DNA from: Argopecten irradians
Taxonomy: Eukaryota > Mollusca > Bivalvia > Pectinida > Pectinidae
Direction of reading: 5' to 3'
Assembly: GCF_041381155.1 (NCBI RefSeq)
Contig: NC_091142.1
Coordinates: forward strand, 9,915,340-9,979,339
DNA length: 64,000 nucleotides
In this document: piece by piece, positions 14,801 through 24,599 of the stretch
Position numbering within the stretch: the first letter of the stretch is position 1
Layout of the letters: each line of letters opens with the position of its first letter
Made by a program: the position numbers and the translations under genes
The notes under the pieces: model-generated
Database searches by the model: none
Seen by the model: only the letters and a program-made list of their open reading frames with translations
What the model was told of the DNA's origin: nothing

Positions 14801-17800
14801 AAATTAAATAATAGAGAGAAACACGTTTTGAGGAATAGGATCTTTGTTTCTTCTACTAAATATATGTACAGTAATCTAGATTAATAAGTAGTAAAAAGCA
14901 CCATTAAGATAACCTCAAATAATGTATAGTAAGATAAAATACTGCAAAGCACGTTTTTAATGGAACTCGATTTACTAACGAAATAAATTCATTATAAGCA
15001 TAGCTCATTATGCACATGTTACTGACCGTTATACCAATTTGATCAAGATAATAAATGTTCAAGAATATAATACTCGTGTATCATTCACTTTATATCCGAT
15101 ACCATTTGTACATTTATCATCAAAAACATGTTTTCAAATCATAAAGGGATATGCTCACAAATATGAATTTGAAAGTGAATGTTATGAAGGCGTATGTAGG
15201 CGCTTTAAGCATGTCACAATCTTGTCAAGTAAATTTGGAATTTGATAATTATTGTAGAAACAAATTTGAAAACAGATAGAAAATCCGTCAATAGCAACAG
15301 AATAATGTACGCTACATGCAGATGTCGACAAGATATAGTTGAATATAATATCAACAGCAATGTATGCAGTTGATAGCAACCACACGTTAAAATACTAATA
15401 TTATAATGGCTCTTAATCTCCTGACATTTTATGATTTAACGAAATATGAATGAAAAACATATAAATCATTTTGTGCATCTTACCTGACAGAGGTTTTCTC
15501 ACTATGTGGAAATGCACATCAGTGACACCAAATGCATAATCCATGACGAATTTTGGTTTTGTAGAATTAAAATTGGACACGTCGACTAGAAAGTCAAATT
15601 TCGTCTCCGTAAAAATCTGCTTAACTTGTATGTTCCCATAGAAGTCATTTTGATTAGAGCAATGATTCGGTTGATCAGGTGACACGAGAGACATACGTTC
15701 ACCATTGTTTTCGTCGATTATCTTCATTCGGCATGTCACGGCCTTTGGCGATTTTTTCACTTAAAACGACAAAGATAATTTGAAAAATGGCATGTAAGCT
15801 TGCAAGTAAATCCGCGAAAGAAATGGCAATTATGGATGAACAATATTGTATGCTTAAAGACAAATATAAAATATACAGTTTGTTTTAATGTCAGGTGTAA
15901 TAAAAAAAAATAACGTAGTTGATTTACTATAAATGTATTATAAAATATATAACATTCTTCTCCGTTTTGATTTCCTGTATAAGTGTGTTTTACGTATCAA
16001 CATACATTCACATCTCGCTTGTGTTGAATCGTACACTCTCCTAAAGTTGATACTATCACATGCACAGTTCCTGGCATAGTTGTGAGTATCCGGACTTCCA
16101 CACGTGCCGGGCCAACACCACCGGTCCTCCCACGAACACGTTCCTAGTAATTAGTTCAAGGTGATAATAGTGAATCAAAATTTAAGCAACGGACATGATA
16201 AATTGTCATTCCAAAATTAACCAAACTAGATTGTTAAAAACAGTTTGTTATTTGGAGATTGTATAAACAATTCTCCTAAACATATATGTTTTGACCGCTG
16301 TAGAAATACCTCTAGAGGTTGAATATATCCTGGGATTTTTTGCTATGTTTGGTAGACTGGAAAAATCATATCAGTATCTAAATCTAAACAGGTGGTTACA
16401 GACTGAATCACAATTAATTAATATTATTGAAGGTAAGGCCTTAAAGGGCGCAGCCAGATGCTTCAGTAGGCCAATCATTGCAATGTTAATAAGTACAATT
16501 TATGGAACTAACTTTTTTCTGTTTATTTTAAATTCATATATTCACACTATATCCTTGTCCCAAAAATCCTCATTTGAGTAGGAAACCCGCGTTAGAGAAG
16601 GAAGACAATGTATTTCCGTAACAGATATTCCGTTTTTGGTCAGCTGATTATATTGGAAGGTGGTCTAAATCATCTGAACGCTTTCAAATAAAGAGCGAAA
16701 GCACTGAGCTTCTGCCGGATGAATATTACGTTTGTTAGGTTAAAAGAGCGTTTGAACCGCTCGATGATATAATGAGTTTACTTCTAAGCATCATATCCAT
16801 GGTGATTACCCGTGATTCCCTTCCCCATATATATATCAAAATGGCGACCGCAAACTGAAGCTGTCAGTATATAGGATTAGATTTTGAAGATTGGTTTTTT
16901 TTCTTATATTTCCATGTATGTGTTACACCTTAGAAGTGTGCCTTTATAAGACAACATCAATACATTTATGCACGTCTTAATAGACCTTTCATTAATTCCA
17001 AAATGAGACTGGAGTTTCTATAGGTCTATGATGTAATATGTATTGATAGAATTATACGACAGTGAAAATGATGTTGCTATTTTTAGGAGTACTTCATGTG
17101 GATATCGTTTACCATAGGTTTAAGTTCCATAATACAACATGATTCTCAAATACATCGAGTGATGTCTTTATATAAGCGAATATTTGATGATCATAATTTG
17201 ACAAAATAAACTTTGCAGAACATAATGTAATGGGTCTGATACAAGAAAGCAAAGGAAAATGTCACCAAAAAAAGTTAAGTATAGAATACAGATAAAAACT
17301 TCTTAAAAAACTGATTCACATAGTAATGTTTTATTTACTTGCACATGACCTCCCTCCGTTGTCTAGTTTAAACAGGTCAGCATCTCTACACCTTGTACAC
17401 CAGCGGTCTGACCGACTCCGACATAGCGTATTACTGCAGTCGGGTATCCTTCCACACGCTGGAATCATGAATATTGTAACAAATATCTTCTTATGGAACT
17501 ATATTAGTGTGTACATAAAACGTAGATATGACCAGTCTACATGTTATGAGTTCTTTACTAATGAGACAAGATAAGAAATTTAAATTACCATTTTGGTTTA
17601 TATTGATTAGCATAACACATCCATAACAACAGCGAACAACCTTTTGGTATTAAAGCAGAACAGTCACCACAAGGTTGACTAAAATCTACGTTGTGTTCCT
17701 GTAGTACACTTTAGGTAAATTAGAGAATCATGACGTTTTACGACACACGACAATTTCAAAACATTACCACATAGAAACGCACATTCACGCTATAGAAGAT

Positions 17801-20800
17801 ACAGGGAACGTAGACTCTAATTACTTAGTACATCACGTGACAAAAAACTGGATTATGATTGGCTATACACAAGGGTAATATTTGCAATAGCGCCCGGGGA
17901 AGCGGGGGCTATTGAAGTGGCGCGAAATTAAACGTAAATATATTGTGACGTCACACTTACATGACGTCATTTTAACGTTGCACTTCAACCAAGAGTCAAG
18001 ATGGCAAACAGGCTGTTGTGTACGGGGAAGGAACAAATATTCCTTTTCTACAGAAGACAGTTCATTCATTTTCGTTTTCAAGAACGACAATTCATATTTT
18101 GTACTTTTAATCTAACAACATTGCGTCTCATATTAGGATGATGTACTCATAGTATTGTCTAGTCCATCCCTCGGCACTGCTTTGAGGCAATAGTGCCCTC
18201 TCAACAAGGCCATACTAGATAAATAGTAGTTATTATTTTAAGTGTATTTGCACCACCATGGTATTTCACTCACCACTCACAACTACAGCATATCCGTCGA
18301 TGAAATATCCATCATTACACCGGGTGCATTTTCCAATGTGACATTCAACTCTTGCAGGGGTATTACGGCAGTTGGCGATTGGTTGGTCATAGTAACATTC
18401 TGTATATAACAATAAATTATTAAAATAAGTAAGACATCATTTTATCGAACAGCTTTGTTCAGAAAACACGATATTATATTGACTATCTGGATCCGGTCGA
18501 TTACCAGCGACAAGGTATCTCATTTAATAGAATATTTGGTTGAATCACACCAAATATTGTTTTTGAAAAAGGTTATCCATTACTATACACCATGTCAATA
18601 TCGATGCAATCATGTATTGTTGATAATAAATGAACATAAAAATAAAAATGATCTGGCATCTCCCCCTATTATTGACGACGAGTGATAAAGCCTTGAGTAC
18701 TGTAAATACCTTTCGAGTTCCTTTGTCGTTTGTCTCCCTTCTTAATCCAACAGTCACAGTCAAACGTATACCTTAGTCCAGTTTGATTCATCGGTTATTT
18801 GAATCTACATCAAACAAAATAAATCAATTAAAAATAACAAAATGCATTCCAAATATATCAATAAAGGCCAGAATAACATACTATTTTGAAATATATCGTG
18901 TATATAAAATAGCTATTTTAAATGATAAAAGTATATACATCATCTAATGTATGATGATACTAAAATGATAATTACTATATAGCATTTAACTAGAATTTGG
19001 ATTGATTAAAGCAAATGAATTTCTATTTTACACAATAATTTGATCTTGACATATCATTTATTTATAAATGATTAATGTTATCCATTAGTAAAACAAACAT
19101 ACATAATCCAGATACCAGCCAGGAAACCAGCCACTATTGTCATGGTAAATTGTTATTCGTTTTATCCTTCCAACACTGAATTCCACGTCACGATATTTTG
19201 TGTCACCGTTTTGGAAATCGTTTCCCAGGTATACTGAGTTAACACTATTCGTTGTCCCTTCTACATTTATCCTCACATTCGCCTTAGTTCCAGCTCCAAG
19301 CTTTGTACCAGTTTTTATCTTAACTCTTAATCTCACACCTGGAAGTATTTAATTTCAAGAAAATTGTATTACAATATGATTTAACAACAAGCACAACATC
19401 CATTGATGACTCACACATAATTAGAACAGGGATACATTGCATAACCAGTTGTTTTACGGTTTAGAATTAAGGAATCAGATGTCATCAATATGTTTATGAG
19501 AGTACACTTGCTTATAAATATTTTTGAGAAATTAATCCAAGGACATGCAAACCATTTTGATAAAATTTGATAACTATTATGCAGCTAATGCTGGTAATGA
19601 AAACTTCCAATGGTTTTATGTTTCAGTAAAATACCAGAGAATAATACTCTTACAAATCCCAGTGTTTTTTAAAACATCTAAGATTTTACATTTAAATTTG
19701 TTTCTTTTTTAACCCTTTCGACTGCCCATATGTGTCAGCGAAAGATATTTATAAACGTATATTTACAGTCAGTTGTAAATTGTTAGTATAAAGCCCATTG
19801 ATTTTAACCAAAGGCTACTCAACTTTATTTCTCGATAGATTGAGTATGTCACGCGCTCTTTGGAGCCGTGCGGATGAATTTATGACGGCCGCATCAGTGT
19901 TGGTGTTTTCAGTAGCCTACCGATCGTACGTTCGAGGAACATGTATTAAAATAGGTTTGAACACATATACATATACGTTTGTAAATACAAAGGTAGAAAG
20001 TTACATTGTTTATGTTACTACCGTATCTCTTTTAGCGATGTTTCCGTGCGCATGATAGATATGCACATTCCAATGACGTCGCAATGTTTATATGTTGTGT
20101 CGACGACGCCGCGTTGTTCGCCACGACATGTAGACTACTATACTATTTGTGTTTGTAACATGTTTGTTGCATGCATATAGATAAAAGATGTCGGGACAAT
20201 AACAGTCTTTGGACAAGTTGGACAAGTTTAATCAAAACGACACGTTTCTAGTAGCACGACAATGTATTTCATTCACTTCAGGGGACAAATCCTGTCCACT
20301 ATCTACTGTGAATCGGCGAGAGTAGGCCTTACATACAATGTACGTTTGGGTGTTTCGACTTATTAAAGCTGAATCCCACAGTTTTAGCTTTACGATACTT
20401 GCAATAGATATCTCTAATATTTATTGAAGTGTTTGAAACAACAATACAAATATATGCTAACATTCTGAGAACACAGTAAATGGCTACAGTAGTGGGCCTA
20501 CCTGTGTTTTGTAATTTTGTACATGTTCCTCGAAACGACGTCCGATTCATTTGAAAACCTCCAAAATCCGGAAAAAAATGACATGTAACCATTTAAACAT
20601 CCGTGTATTCAAGTAATTTTAAACGTGACCTGATCAAAGTACACCGTGGAGAAGGTTAACGGAATCGGGGGTGCGCAGGAGGTGCGCATTAATTAATTAA
20701 AAACCAACAATTTTTGCATGTTGAGTGATTTCCATTCTATCGATGAGATTTGTTGATTGAAGCCAGGGATGCACGATTCGTTCAAGCTAAGCCACATAAG

Positions 20801-22583
20801 TCATACGAGTACGGGCGTTGAGTGATTTTTTTTTACATTTTTCGCTGTCAAAATACGGAGCGTGTAGTGATTTTACGTAGTTTACAATTCCAGAACCAGA
20901 CGAATTAAGATTTTCATTAATATTGGAAGGTGCTATTAGAAGTTCAATTTCTCCATGGCTTGTAAAATGGTTGAAATTTGGCAAAATTTACCCTACGTTA
21001 GCGAGGAACGGATCGGGGGGAGACCCTAGTTTTAGCTTGGCACTGAGCACGCATGTGTGGGCCCCGTGGGGATACGTTACGCATATACATTTGTTATCCG
21101 TTAGGCATACATTAATCTTATTGAGATTACATGGTACTAGTTTTATAATTTATAAGGCTAGGCAAATCTACAATAAAGCGGCAAAATTAACACTCGGTTC
21201 CTCATTATGAAATTCATGTACGTGCTCACCCAGGCCGCCGTCGCCGGCTTTCGGGCCTCCTCACCACCCATACCTCTCCGTCCCCTAGTATATTCACAAT
21301 TTCATCAAACCACCACTTGAATTACACCTAAATATTTCGTTACAAATTAATACCTTAAAACATCTAACACCATTTATGTATCTTTAAACCACAGTTTTAA
21401 GTAGGCGTAAATCACACCGCAATGCTCCGTATTTTGACAGCGAAAAATGTAAACAAATCACCCACGCCCCTACTCGCATGACTTATTGTGGCTTAGCTTG
21501 AACGAATCGTGCATACTTGGCTTCAATCAACACATCTCATCGGTAGAATGGAAATCACTCTACATGCAACAATTGTTGGTTTTTAATTTTCCTCTCAATA
21601 TCTGTGTCTATGATCACATCGAAAAAATGTAAACAACTACCGTCGGCCATTTTCTCGCTTCGAGCTCCCCCAAATGCCGTCTAAGCGCCCCCTAAGTCAG
21701 AGGTACGCGCCTCCTGCGCACCCCGATTCCGTTAACCTTCTCCACGGTGAAGTAGAACTCAAGTTATCACAAAATTGAAGAAATACTCTCTGTTCGTCAC
21801 ACCGGCCTTGACACAGGCGATTTGAATCGGACGCCGCGTCACAACTACGTTAAATATCCTGCCACGTATGAATTGTGTAAGAGTGTGTAATCATACGACC
21901 CAATATATTTTAATTAAGCAGTTTTGCACTATGGAGTTTTTAACATCAGATACATAAAACGATTTATAGTTTCATATCGGAAACCCCCTCCCCCACCCCG
22001 ATATATGCTTTATCAGATGGAACTCTTTTTAATTGTATGTTCATTGATAAATTGGCGGGAATGTCCACCACTGGCTGTTCCAAATGCTTGTCGGAGCCAA
22101 GTCAGTTTTAGTGTTATAAATGCCATAAACACTAAATATGGTAAATTTTGAGCTATGTACATAATAGTTAAGACTTTAAATATAAGGATTAAAGTATGTT
22201 TCTGGTGGTTCTATCAAAGGATAAAGCTGATACTTTAATCCCTAAATAAAGTAAATAATTTAAATCTATATATATCGTGGTAATTCGAGGTCAATATTTG
22301 CACATCATCTACATCAATCAATTTAATGTTTGAACCATTAATTATGTATGTTTTATTATACAATGAGATAAATAGAACCTATCGTTTTGGTCAGCATCTA
22401 TCAAAGCTATTATTTTTTATAATGTTCATGTTTTGCCAAACTGTGACCTTACATCGATAAATACACTAGGATCCTTTTAAATATGTGTTATGAATTAGAA
22501 CGTGATTATTTCTTACCAGATATTAATGTCGAGGAAAAAAGAAGTACAATAATAGCCCAAAGAAGGACTTTGGTCTTTCCCAT
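1729..22583 (-). CDS. Gene 1: giant secreted PLAT / Cys-rich / FN3-like repeat protein (21 coding exons)
   Basis: Exons in transcript order: 22583-22517, 19338-19103, 18804-18710, 18399-18274, 17458-17339, 16143-16006, 15759-15484, 14637-14520, 14139-12978, 12661-11473, 11151-9782, 9543-8850, 8702-8586, 8443-8133, 7864-7757, 7630-7474, 7378-7195, 6359-4756, 4471-3194, 2816-2298, 1997-1729 (stop TAA). All junctions are GT-AG, and phases chain correctly except that exon 3 has one base too many. Without that base the product is about 3,378 residues: signal peptide 1-22, PLAT about 23-132, Cys-rich exons about 133-260, a linker, then about twenty FN3-like repeats from about 390 to 3289. The repeats share a 'W.GF.D.ESGI..Y.VG.G' core and a '..D.TPP..G.V' start. 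No transmembrane helix is seen, so it is probably secreted. The function is unknown to me; adhesion or matrix is inference. Large repeat proteins of this kind are common in molluscs. Confidence 0.85.
2202..2333 (-). repeat. 44-base tandem triplication of an exon-intron junction
   Basis: Three copies with a period of 44 bases (unit starts 2202, 2246, 2290). Each unit contains the end of exon 20 (CCCTCACAG or a variant) and the start of its intron. The resulting donors are GTAAGT after 2298, GTAAGT after 2254, and a GC donor (GCAAGT) after 2210. Copies 1 and 2 match almost throughout. The copy inside exon 20 has diverged in its exonic part. Confidence 0.85.
2817..3193 (-). other. Gene 1 intron 19
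   Basis: AT-rich intron of 377 bases between two phase 1 splice sites. I see no repeat or gene in it. Confidence 0.6.
3194..6359 (-). CDS. Gene 1, exons 18-19 (FN3-like repeat block)
   Basis: Two long exons, 6359-4756 (1,604 bases) and 4471-3194 (1,278 bases), hold about eight FN3-like repeats. Visible repeat cores are WFGFSDVESGIRRYEVCIRS, WKFQDSESPIVKHIVSITT, LSGFIDVESRVKLYHVTVG, ARWTVDGADVHNIMRYEWSMG, CWGNVFRDPQSGIYSYLVALG and LRGFDDRHSAIESFFVAVD. Between cores are '.VD.TPP' starts such as VVDSTPPN and LIDPTPPH. One repeat carries an extra Cys-rich insert (HYCNKDCTCAVVEQKC). Introns fall right after the 'x-L-G' of a repeat in phase 1, so modules could be shuffled without loss of frame. 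Many N-glycosylation sequons are present. Confidence 0.85.
6535..7098. mobile_element. TTAA-flanked MITE in gene 1 intron 17
   Basis: About 564 bases bounded by TTAA on both sides. The ends are inverted: TTTAAAGGGATAATTCAGTC on the left and ACTGAATT-like TGAGTGAATTGTCCCTTTAAA on the right. The interior is non-coding. A TTAA target duplication is typical of piggyBac-related elements. Family membership is inference. Confidence 0.6.
7195..9543 (-). CDS. Gene 1, exons 12-17 (FN3-like repeats on short exons)
   Basis: Six exons: 9543-8850, 8702-8586, 8443-8133, 7864-7757, 7630-7474, 7378-7195. They encode about four FN3-like repeats with cores VHWDGFQDFHGY, VHWTGFRDDDSGIDMIQLG and CHWSGFSDPHSGVLYYTAGLG. 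Linkers begin DENPPEKGDV, DDTPPTHGTL, DRSAPAPGTV and DSSPPIPGVV. Phases run 0-1, 1-1, 1-0, 0-0, 0-1, 1-2 and link exactly to the flanking large exons. Exon 13 uses donor G|GTTGGT; the alternative GTAAAT four bases downstream would break the frame. Confidence 0.82.
9782..14139 (-). CDS. Gene 1, exons 9-11 (FN3-like repeat block)
   Basis: Three large exons: 14139-12978, 12661-11473, 11151-9782. They encode about nine degenerate FN3-like repeats. Clear cores are FTGWDDPSPVPGDPKFASGI, VSWAGFIDHESGIKLYKVGL, IKWDIVESESQIHGAFVGIG and VTWTGFEHHGAVEYEFGVGL. Linkers include ADDSPPAPGVV, LDRTKPK and LDESPPN. Between repeats, N.AGL or similar motifs mark the last strand. Phases are 2-0, 0-1 and 1-0. I see no enzymatic motif. 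Confidence 0.83.
12680..12775. repeat. Interspersed repeat fragment in gene 1 intron 9
   Basis: The stretch containing TTTGCGAGCGTAACATCAAA and AGAGAAAACAACGTT is closely matched at 61665-61760 (TTTGCGAGCGTAGCGTCATG, AGAGAAAACAACGTT). It is therefore a dispersed repeat and not intron-specific sequence. Class unknown. Confidence 0.55.
14520..15759 (-). CDS. Gene 1, exons 7-8 (linker between Cys-rich part and FN3-like repeats)
   Basis: Exon 7 (15759-15484, 276 bases, phase 1-1) encodes a beta-rich 92-residue segment with two cysteines, including VTCRMKIIDENNGERMSLVS and FDFLVDVSNFNSTKPKF. Exon 8 (14637-14520, 118 bases) encodes DTVKTFSIKEDTNSNNPLSH and ends in phase 2, joining exon 9 at an Arg codon. 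I do not recognise a named domain. The 846-base intron 14638-15483 between them holds nothing I can identify. Confidence 0.75.
16006..18399 (-). CDS. Gene 1, exons 4-6 (three Cys-rich EGF-like modules)
   Basis: Three small symmetric phase 1-1 exons: 18399-18274 (126 bases), 17458-17339 (120) and 16143-16006 (138). They encode Cys-rich segments. The first includes VECHIGKCTRCNDGYF, the second CGRIPDCSNTLCRSRSDRWC followed by TRC, and the third TCSWEDRWCWPGTCG and NCACDS with a final CEC. The spacing resembles the small EGF-like or laminin-EGF-like modules of invertebrate VWDE-type proteins, but no canonical EGF signature is complete. Introns of 815 and 1,195 bases separate them, and I saw no gene in either. 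Confidence 0.75.
18710..19338 (-). CDS. Gene 1, exons 2-3 (PLAT domain, one-base frame break in exon 3)
   Basis: Exon 2 (19338-19103) encodes the PLAT/LH2 beta-sandwich: VRLRVKIKTG, SVYLGNDFQNGDTKYRDVEF and the hallmark NSGWFPGWYLDY. It ends in phase 0 at GTATGT. Exon 3 (18804-18710) continues with IQITDE and, in the next frame, TGLRYTFDCDCWIKKGDK, which matches the usual PLAT end 'D..TG..Y.F.C..W'. The exon is 95 bases, whereas 94 are needed to run from phase 0 to the phase 1 demanded by exon 4. All three frames contain stops if read straight through. Either the copy is broken, it is an allele, or the base is an assembly error. Confidence 0.8.
19339..20636 (-). other. Gene 1 intron 1, proximal part
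   Basis: AT-rich intronic sequence before the foldback element. Short open frames are present but none has a recognisable domain. Nothing supported is seen here. Confidence 0.5.
20637..21754. mobile_element. Foldback / MITE-like element with long inverted arms in gene 1 intron 1
   Basis: The element spans 20642-21749 and is flanked by a direct AAGTA duplication at 20637-20641 and 21750-21754. The ends are inverted copies of CACCGTGGAGAAGGTTAACG. Arms run about 20642-20880 and 21415-21749. The right arm has about 110-150 bases missing from the left. The middle of about 530 bases has no transposase motif, so it must be mobilised in trans, if at all. Confidence 0.8.
22517..22583 (-). CDS. Gene 1, exon 1 (signal peptide)
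   Basis: ATG followed by MGKTKVLLWAIIVLLFSSTL, a basic start and hydrophobic core typical of a cleaved signal peptide. The exon stops after 22 codons plus one base at a GTAAGA donor. Phase 1 joins exactly to the PLAT exon (Gly codon). This is the only plausible start: the next exon has no in-frame ATG before its PLAT strand. Confidence 0.85.
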
Positions 22584-22772
22584 TATTCAAACCGTGTTCA
22601 GTTTCACCATTCGTCTGTAATATCAATAGTCGATCACAACGTATGGATTACGGTTAAAAATCTTAATAAGTGATGGTTTAGATTACGATATGGAATTAAT
22701 TTATGATGCAAGAAAGCATTGAATATGTTTGTACGCATCTTCAGTGCGGAGATATTTGAATGAACGTGACAT

Positions 22773-22790
22773 CCATATTTATAAATATGG
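22773..22790. promoter_or_regulatory. Perfect 18-base palindrome with TATA-like core upstream of gene 1
   Basis: CCATATTTATAAATATGG is its own reverse complement and contains TATAAATA on both strands. It lies about 190 bases upstream of the gene 1 ATG. It could be a core promoter element, but a 5' leader intron is also possible because an AG acceptor-like site lies between. No direct evidence. Confidence 0.3.
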
Positions 22791-22799
22791 TGACATTTC

Positions 22800-23865
22800 A
22801 AATGTAATATTAAAAAAAGAACAATTTAAACAAACAAATTGAAATAACATTAAATATATCAAAAGAAGTAAGCCAAAATGATAATTGCACGTTATTAAAA
22901 CAAAAGTCTGTGGGGGGGATTGCCAAACCCCGCCATAAACCATCAAGTGAGGATTTCCTCACAATGACACAGATGATGAAAAGAAAACATAAAAAGCACA
23001 AACATTCGCATAGAAACTTGTCTATGTATATTTATAGTTGATAGATCATACAGTTTTATGATAATAATATTGTTAATATAATCACTACTTACCCCTCACC
23101 GGAGTGTTCGGCTGTGCTAATGACTTTGTTTTGCACAATCGTTATATATGAAATGCACAGTCATAAATAATGCCGGTCGAATGCAATACACTTCAAATAA
23201 CAGCGCCAGAAGTTTGTTAGCACAAATAAAACACAATTTAAAGATTAAAAAGAAAAGTATACCTGCTACGAATTGTCATGACATAGTCGTAAAGCTGTGT
23301 ACTATTTATGGCCTATTATCAGGAACACTTTAAGATTCAAGTTATTTGTCACCATTGTTTCGGTATACATACTAGATACTTATTCTGTTGTGAAAATATC
23401 AATCCTAATAACACCTCACTGAAGGTATCCTGAGGTTAAGCGTCTTAGCACACTTACTTCAAAATTGTGTTCATATCTAATTTAATAACATCACCAATCC
23501 ACATGTAAATGGACGTTTTTTGTTTTTTGCGTGTTTACCAATATTTGTACCTTTGTATATCCTATATATTCTATTGAAATGAATGTTTTTACTGGTTTTA
23601 AATATATTCTCTTAACATCCCGATAAAGATATAATTTTTTTTTTCATATAAATTTATACCCACCGCTTTATTTTTGAACAAACTGTTATGACCATCAAAA
23701 GGGTAAGCATTTTAAAAACGCTCTAGTGATAGCGATGCAAATCATTAGAGCAATTGATTGTGTTAATATAAACAGAAACGGAAATGCTGTACGTACAATA
23801 CATCCATGCGAATAACTGATGTAGGGGAAACTGCCATCATATATGGTAATAACTTGTATATAGGT
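22800..23865. other. Intergenic sequence, no gene seen
   Basis: AT-rich DNA between the gene 1 start and the LINE fragment. I see no domain-bearing frame and no clear repeat in it. Confidence 0.5.
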
Positions 23866-23867
23866 TT

Positions 23868-24590
23868 ATAATATTTGTATTATATGAAAGTATTTATAGA
23901 CTAAAAAGGAAAACTGATCCTGGTGGTGCTGTCTTAATATACTACAAAGAAAGTATTGTCGCTTATAGACGACATGATCTAGAGCATGCTGAAGCTGAGA
24001 TGTTATGGATAGAAGTTCACATATAATGTCATAAATTTCTTTTAGCTTGTCTCTATAGACCTGAATCACCTGTTAGGTATTGGGACATACTGTTACCAAT
24101 AACAAGAACCTTATAAAAATGCTTGTTTTTCCTCCTATATGTAGTGATCATTCATTGATTAATATCAATATATCTTATACAGTTTTTAGAAAACATTCAA
24201 TTATAAAAAAATCTTAATTTCCCAGATGCTGATTTTGATACATTAAACAGATCAATCTTGGGGAAATATTAGGAAAATCTTTTAAATAGACATGATACGA
24301 ATGAATTTCATAATACATTATGTGATACAATAAAAAGTGTAATAAATGAACATATTCCTAGTAAATTTGTTAAAATTAGGTAAAATAAAAAATGTATGAA
24401 TAATGATATCAGATTACATATAAGACAAAGAAACAGAGCACATAGGAAAGCAAAACCAATTAATTCAACTGCCCTCAATTGGGAAAATTATAGAATCAAA
24501 AGAAATGAAACCATAAGTAAGATACAGAACGCAAAAAACAAATATGTCAAAGACTACAAAAATCCCTGTGATATTGGCTCTTCAACATCT
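23868..24590 (+). mobile_element. Degenerate non-LTR retrotransposon (LINE) fragment, endonuclease end and linker
   Basis: In one plus-strand frame, interrupted by stops, are RLKRKTDPGGAVLIYYKESI, YRRHDLE.A.AEMLWIEV and KFLLACLYRPES, the end of an EEP-type endonuclease as in CR1/L2/Jockey-like LINEs. Further on are DADFDTLNRSI and NDIRLHIRQRNRAHRKAKPI, the linker that precedes reverse transcriptase. No YXDD motif follows, so the reverse transcriptase is missing. It is an old, 5'- and 3'-truncated copy with several stops. Confidence 0.7.
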
Positions 24591-24599
24591 TACACATGG

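Noticed and set aside
17880-18090. GC-rich patch with TGACGTCA and open frames on both strands in gene 1 intron 4
   Set aside because: No domain, no splice sites matching the gene; likely repeat-derived, but no second copy was found here.
18545-18763. Continuation of the exon 3 frame into a 72-codon open frame
   Set aside because: It is the wrong frame for the PLAT end and runs through a good GTATTT donor into intron.
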